Positions 60,368-64,000 of a DNA stretch of 64,000 nt are shown here, in pieces. The position numbers and the translations under genes were made by a program. The stretch is from Candidatus Woesearchaeota archaeon (GTDB taxonomy: Archaea; Nanobdellota; Nanobdellia; Woesearchaeales; JABGUJ01): NCBI GenBank assembly GCA_018646625.1, contig JABGUJ010000001.1:503534-567533 (forward strand), given 5' to 3'. The notes beneath the pieces were generated by a model. The model was not told the DNA's origin, did no database searches, and saw nothing but the letters and a program-made list of their open reading frames with translations. Position 1 is the stretch's first letter; each line of letters begins with the position of its first letter.

Positions 60368-60736
60368 TTACTTCCTACTTAAAGAATTCAGCTTCTCTTC
60401 AATCGCATCAAGCTCTTGCTCCAGTCTTGTCAAGTCCCCTTTGGGCTTGGCTTTCGCATGATGTGATTTCTTTGCACCTTTTTTCACAGGTTTACTAACT
60501 GCAACAATTGGTTCCTTTACTTTCGGCAGATGTTTCTTTAGATTAGAATTAAGAGTTCTAATTTCGCTCATTATTTTTTTCAACTCTAAATTTTTCTCTA
60601 CAATTGCAACCCTTGTTCTTTTTAACCCTTCAAGAGCTTGCAAAGATGTAACAGTATCTCTAAGATTTTCCAACACGCCTCTTCTAATTTCGTGTTGATT
60701 CTCTATCTGTATGAAATAAGTATCTTCTCCGCTCAT
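60368..60736 (-). CDS. Coiled-coil protein, last gene of a three-gene operon
   Basis: A 122-residue protein. It opens TYFIQIENQHEIRRGVLENL, then helices with heptad pattern to about residue 70, a basic KKGAKKSHHAKAKPKG linker, and a short C-terminal coil (LTRLEQELDAIEEKLNSLSRK). The opening matches the F-h-K/Q-I start of the two upstream proteins, so all three are probably related and may assemble together. Function unknown. Confidence 0.72.
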   Translation of the reverse strand: MSGEDTYFIQIENQHEIRRGVLENLRDTVTSLQALEGLKRTRVAIVEKNLELKKIMSEIRTLNSNLKKHLPKVKEPIVAVSKPVKKGAKKSHHAKAKPKGDLTRLEQELDAIEEKLNSLSRK

Positions 60737-60738
60737 TT

Positions 60739-60960
60739 TTATGGTTTAAACAAGGTTGCATCAATTGAATTAACTCTAGTTTCTATTTCTGCAACTTTTT
60801 CTTTCCAGCTTTCCACTTCTGTTGATTCTTGTGCTCTCAAATCATCAAGCTCTCCCAAAACAACTTTAGCGTCGCCTATCTTCTTTTTGATGAGACTAAT
60901 AACATCTAACACGTCCTTATACTCATCGATCTTAACAAAAATTGGTTGATTGTCCTCCAT
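60739..60960 (-). CDS. Short coiled-coil protein
   Basis: A 73-residue protein: PIFVKIDEYKDVLDVISLIK, then a helix to the end (VNSIDATLFKP). This is the same unit as the C-terminal ~75 residues of the upstream protein (CLFVKASEHEECIRDI...DKTVFEG). The ATG at 60960 has GAAGGGTG upstream, overlapping the previous stop. It forms an operon with both neighbours. Confidence 0.72.
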   Translation of the reverse strand: MEDNQPIFVKIDEYKDVLDVISLIKKKIGDAKVVLGELDDLRAQESTEVESWKEKVAEIETRVNSIDATLFKP

Positions 60961-60965
60961 GCGTT

Positions 60966-61943
60966 TCACCCTTCGAATACTGTTTTATCTATAAACACTA
61001 GTTTTCTTTCAATATCTTCCATTGTCTTTTTGAATTTCTCAAAAGTGGAATCCTTTAAGTTTTTAATTTCTGATAGCCTTAGAGATTTTTCTTCTCCTTG
61101 GTCTGCAAGAATATTAATCTCCTCGATGTCTCTTATACATTCTTCATGCTCACTTGCTTTAACAAACAAACATTCAGGAGTTCTTATCGCTCTACTAATC
61201 GGTTCTTCTTCAATTATTTCTGCTTTTAATTTTGCAGGTTCTTCCTTATATGCTTCACTCATTCCCCCAATGTATGGTTCGGCAGGAACATCTTCAACAT
61301 CTAATGGAGGTAATTTATCTGGAACAAATTCTACATTTTCACTAGCAGATTGAGGAGTATTATCTTCTTCTCCTTCGAAAACAGGAACAGGAGGAGCATC
61401 TAAATCATCTTCATGACTAACAGGTTGAACCGGTGCTTGTTCCATCACGGGTTCTTGCATTTCCTCAACTGGCGGTGGTGCTACAGGTTCTTCTTCCGCC
61501 ACAGGCATAGGAGGTAACTCTGGCTCGTCAGTCACAGGTTCATAACTAGGTAATGGTTGTGCTACACCATCCTCCTCAAACTCTGGAGGTGGAGGTAAAT
61601 CTTGAATTTCAGAAACATCAGGACTTGCTGAAGAAAACCCGCCCATCTCTGGCATTTCTTCATCATGTGCGCCAGGTGCTAGAGGCATTTCAGGTAACTC
61701 GGGGAATTGAGGTCCACCATAATCTCCTGCTGCTGGCTGAGGAGCCTCAGGCATAGGAGGTAAATCGTTTTGTAATTCATCTGGTAAAGGTGGAATGTCA
61801 GGTTGTTCCAAGTTAGAAGGAAGGGGCGGGATCAATGGTTCATCAACAGCATTAGGAGGAACTGCAGATTGGGTTGCGAGGTTTCCCGCAGGTGGGATAC
61901 CTACTTTGCCTGTTTTTGGCTTTAGAAGGTCCTTTATACCCAT
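60966..61943 (-). CDS. Pro-rich linker protein ending in a coiled-coil unit
   Basis: A 325-residue protein. After a short basic head (GIKDLLKPKTGKVG) it has ~210 residues of Pro/Glu-rich low complexity with repeated PPLP and PPMP blocks, then the coiled-coil unit at about 250-325. The linker suggests a long flexible tether, for instance between a membrane or large complex and the small coiled-coil partners downstream. GGGGTGG lies eight bases before the ATG. Family unknown. Confidence 0.75.
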   Translation of the reverse strand: MGIKDLLKPKTGKVGIPPAGNLATQSAVPPNAVDEPLIPPLPSNLEQPDIPPLPDELQNDLPPMPEAPQPAAGDYGGPQFPELPEMPLAPGAHDEEMPEMGGFSSASPDVSEIQDLPPPPEFEEDGVAQPLPSYEPVTDEPELPPMPVAEEEPVAPPPVEEMQEPVMEQAPVQPVSHEDDLDAPPVPVFEGEEDNTPQSASENVEFVPDKLPPLDVEDVPAEPYIGGMSEAYKEEPAKLKAEIIEEEPISRAIRTPECLFVKASEHEECIRDIEEINILADQGEEKSLRLSEIKNLKDSTFEKFKKTMEDIERKLVFIDKTVFEG

Positions 61944-62045
61944 TAACTTACCACCCCTTTTTTTTAGTATTTAAACAGACGTCATTATTTAAACCTTGTT
62001 GAGTATTCGCGAGTGAGAATTAGTGGATTTTGCTAGTACGGGAGC

Positions 62046-62300
62046 TCATTCGGTGAAACTAAAGAAGCATAGCACACCTGTATCCCTCTTTAGTTGGATA
62101 CTCTCCTTCTGTACATCCAAAACATGCTCTTTCAGTAACGCCAATTCCACTTCGTAATCCTTCGGGAGTTTGATAAATAATGTGCACTTTACCTTTTTTA
62201 CTTTGTTTATATTTTTCAGGGTGACTATCTTTGCAATTTCATCATCATCAAAAAACGTGTTTCTAATTTCTTTGTATTCTAAACTAACCTCGCTTTTATC
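62046..62300 (-). pseudogene. Possible frameshifted gene remnant
   Basis: The 438-bp gap between 61943 and 62382 holds coding-like sequence without a usable start. One frame (62046-62300) reads EYKEIRNTFFDDDEIAKI at its beginning. Another frame (62059-62187 from a GTG, open further upstream to about 62237) reads HIIYQTPEGLRSGIGV then ERACFGCTEGEYPT, with codon use more like this genome. Joining them needs one frameshift. The CxxC-x-x-G-x-YP ending vaguely recalls PurF tails. It may be a broken gene, or the 42-residue frame alone may be real. Confidence 0.4.
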
Positions 62301-62349
62301 TTATGAAATTAAATACTGTGTGGATTTCTATTCTGCAAACTTATGTATA

Positions 62350-62361
62350 GGTTTATAAACC
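62350..62361 (+). promoter_or_regulatory. Palindromic TATA box of the radical SAM gene
   Basis: GGTTTATAAACC is a perfect 12-bp palindrome about 20-30 bp before the ATG at 62382, so the start is probably leaderless. The symmetry could also serve a regulator. Confidence 0.6.
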
Positions 62362-62381
62362 TCCATTACTGAACGAATTAC

Positions 62382-63248
62382 ATGAAAGAGGCAATGTTTT
62401 GGGAAATAATGCATGGCGAACTAAAGTGCTTGCTTTGCCCCAAAAACTGTGCAATACCTTTAGATCAAACAGGGTTTTGTAAAGCCAGGAAAAACATAGA
62501 CGGAAAACTCTATTCTTTAGTCTTCTCACATCCTACTTCGCTCGCGGTAGATCCAATTGAGAAAAAGCCTCTGGCGCATTTTATGCCTGGAACAAAAACG
62601 TTTTCATTCTCAACGGTGGGTTGCAATTTAGGTTGCATGTTCTGCCAGAATTGGGAAATTGCGAGAGCCTCACCGGATGATAGACCTAAACGAACAATTT
62701 CTCCAGAAAAAATAGTTGAATTGGCGATTGAGAATAACTGCGACAGCATCTCTTACACCTATGTTGAACCAACAATATTCTACGAATATGTGTATGAAAC
62801 TGCTATGCTTGCACACGAAAAAGGATTAAAGAACGTAATGGTTACCAATGGATACATAAATCGAGATCCTGTGAGAAAACTTTACAAGTATATAGATGCA
62901 GTTAACATAGACATAAAATCATTCAGCGAAGACTTCTATAAACAATATTGTGCCGCATCATTAGCTCCAGTTCTAAAAACAATACGGGAAATAAAAAGAA
63001 TGAAAACAGTTCATATAGAATTAACTAATTTAATCATTCCTGGATTGAACGACAACGAAGAAGAAATAAAGCAAATGTGCGAATGGATTAAAGAAAAAAT
63101 TGGTGAGAAAACTCCGTTACACTTCTCGCGTTTCTTTCCACATCACAAAATGAAAGATAAAGAACCGACGCCTAAAGAAACTCTATTGAAAGCCAAAGAA
63201 ATTGCGGAAACTGCTGGTTTAGAACGAGTACAGCTAGGAAACATATAG
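62382..63248 (+). CDS. AmmeMemoRadiSam-system radical SAM enzyme, short form
   Basis: A 288-residue radical SAM enzyme. An N-terminal Cys region (CLLCPKNCAIPLDQTGFCKAR) precedes the cluster motif CNLGCMFCQNWEI and the characteristic SYTYVEPTIFYEY. These features match the AmrS protein that occurs with Memo and AMMECR1 proteins; neither is in the window. Typical members run to about 330 residues and end in a zinc-ribbon-like tail, but this one stops at VQLGNI, just where the tail should begin. Confidence 0.9.
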   Translation: MKEAMFWEIMHGELKCLLCPKNCAIPLDQTGFCKARKNIDGKLYSLVFSHPTSLAVDPIEKKPLAHFMPGTKTFSFSTVGCNLGCMFCQNWEIARASPDDRPKRTISPEKIVELAIENNCDSISYTYVEPTIFYEYVYETAMLAHEKGLKNVMVTNGYINRDPVRKLYKYIDAVNIDIKSFSEDFYKQYCAASLAPVLKTIREIKRMKTVHIELTNLIIPGLNDNEEEIKQMCEWIKEKIGEKTPLHFSRFFPHHKMKDKEPTPKETLLKAKEIAETAGLERVQLGNI

Positions 63249-63395
63249 AATTTCTCGGATTTTTTCGCAAAATATTCAAATAGCTAAGCGCAGCTAAATT
63301 TCATCCAACAGTTCACTACATACTTACAATCTTAAAAAAATCTTTTCGCTCTCCAACCAGTTAACCTTTTCTAAATAAAACAAACATCTTTCCTT

Positions 63396-63999
63396 ATGGT
63401 TCGGTGCTTGTTACTCGCTATGGTTGTCCTGGCACTAATCCACTCTCTACCAGTATCTGGCAACGTTGTGATAAATGAGATTTTCTACAACGCCCCAGGC
63501 TCTGACAACAACAAAGAGTTCGTTGAACTTTACGCTCACAACATGCCTTTGCTGGTAGATTTTACAATCATGGACGCCTCTTCTGAAGATACTCTTCTTC
63601 CAATAAGATTAACAAATTCAAGCTATGCACTCATAGTGGAAGACGGATTTATTTATGACAACATCTCCGCTTCGATATACTCCGCAGGCGCCACCATTGG
63701 AAACAACCTTGATAACTCTGGAGACATACTAACTCTTTTTACTCCGCAAGGAAACATTGTCACGACTGAAATCTATAATTCAACTTATGCAAATGGTAAC
63801 GGATTCTCATTAGAACGAATAAACGACATTTTTCTAGAAAGTTTGGTTGTTGGAGGCACACCCGGAAAACCTAACAGCGCACTCGTTCCAACCAATCACA
63901 AATGTAGTTTGCAGATTTTAACACCTAAACAAATCATTGACAAAAACGATAAATTAACCTTTTCTTTCAGAACCAACACCAACAATTTCATAATTGTAT
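63396..63999 (+). CDS. Exported lamin-tail-domain protein, partial
   Basis: The reading frame runs off the window edge. The first ~22 residues form a signal peptide (MVRCLLLAMVVLALIHSLPVS). A lamin-tail (LTD) domain follows: NVVINEIFYNAPGSDNNKEFVEL, then DNSGDILTLF and SLERINDIF. Such domains decorate large exported prokaryotic surface proteins, often with nucleases or repeats downstream. The remainder is unknown. Confidence 0.8.
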   Translation, partial: MVRCLLLAMVVLALIHSLPVSGNVVINEIFYNAPGSDNNKEFVELYAHNMPLLVDFTIMDASSEDTLLPIRLTNSSYALIVEDGFIYDNISASIYSAGATIGNNLDNSGDILTLFTPQGNIVTTEIYNSTYANGNGFSLERINDIFLESLVVGGTPGKPNSALVPTNHKCSLQILTPKQIIDKNDKLTFSFRTNTNNFIIV

Positions 64000-64000
64000 A

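Overview
The window is archaeal. The information-processing genes are of archaeal type: a B-family DNA polymerase, a PCNA clamp, a Hef helicase-nuclease, an archaeal/eukaryotic-type primase and an RNase J. Promoters carry TATA boxes about 25 bp upstream of leaderless starts, other genes use GGAGG/GGGGTG Shine-Dalgarno sites, regulators are TrmB and Lrp/AsnC types, and a tRNA-Leu carries bulge-helix-bulge introns. The DNA is AT-rich and gene-dense with many small lineage-specific proteins. The primase joins the catalytic PriS region to the Fe-S domain of PriL in one short polypeptide, as described for Nanoarchaeum equitans. This points to a DPANN archaeon, probably Woesearchaeota/Pacearchaeota-like; that placement is inference.

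Layout. 1-4.8 kb: helical protein, fused primase, a coiled-coil winged-helix protein, and about 1.1 kb without genes. Nine copies of an AAAGTGAG(AGTT) repeat run through and around the winged-helix gene, and a palindromic GGTTCGAA cluster lies beyond: a candidate replication origin. 4.8-12.7 kb: secreted trypsin-like lipoprotein, HtpX, Hef, an ATP-grasp-like protein and an autoregulated Lrp protein. 12.7-18.3 kb: two overlapping genes for membrane GHKL ATPases, the larger also carrying a transglutaminase-like protease domain. 18.4-27.9 kb: membrane proteins, methyltransferases, a site-2-protease-like protein, an orphan LivJ-type lipoprotein with a divergent Lrp gene, a PRC-barrel protein, and inositol-phosphate synthase with a divergent TrmB gene. 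28-35.8 kb: a two-gene operon of a duplicated helical protein and a transglutaminase-like membrane protein, TrmB plus a lipid-kinase-type gene, and a pair of related unknown proteins. 35.9-45.3 kb: two more LivJ-type lipoproteins, each divergent from a TrmB gene, flanking small membrane proteins, a transglutaminase-like protein and NAD kinase. 45.3-48.4 kb: a run of small secreted Tyr/Gly/Asn-rich proteins. 48.5-64 kb: threonine synthase, DoxX proteins, DNA polymerase B, an H1-like membrane-anchored protein, CDP-alcohol phosphatidyltransferase, PCNA, RNase J, a two-intron tRNA-Leu(CAA), an operon of related coiled-coil proteins, an AmmeMemoRadiSam-type radical SAM enzyme and the start of a lamin-tail-domain protein.

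Themes. Replication and repair genes are spread across the window (primase, Hef, PolB, PCNA). Local regulators sit divergent from, or directly upstream of, one or two target genes, and each has its own inverted-repeat operator near its TATA box. Three LivJ-type binding lipoproteins occur with no permease or ATPase, suggesting sensing or scavenging rather than classical ABC import. Three proteins carry transglutaminase-like cysteine protease folds. The most system-like novelties are the primase/iteron/winged-helix locus, the GHKL-transglutaminase gene pair, and the tRNA-Leu with a second, non-canonical intron.
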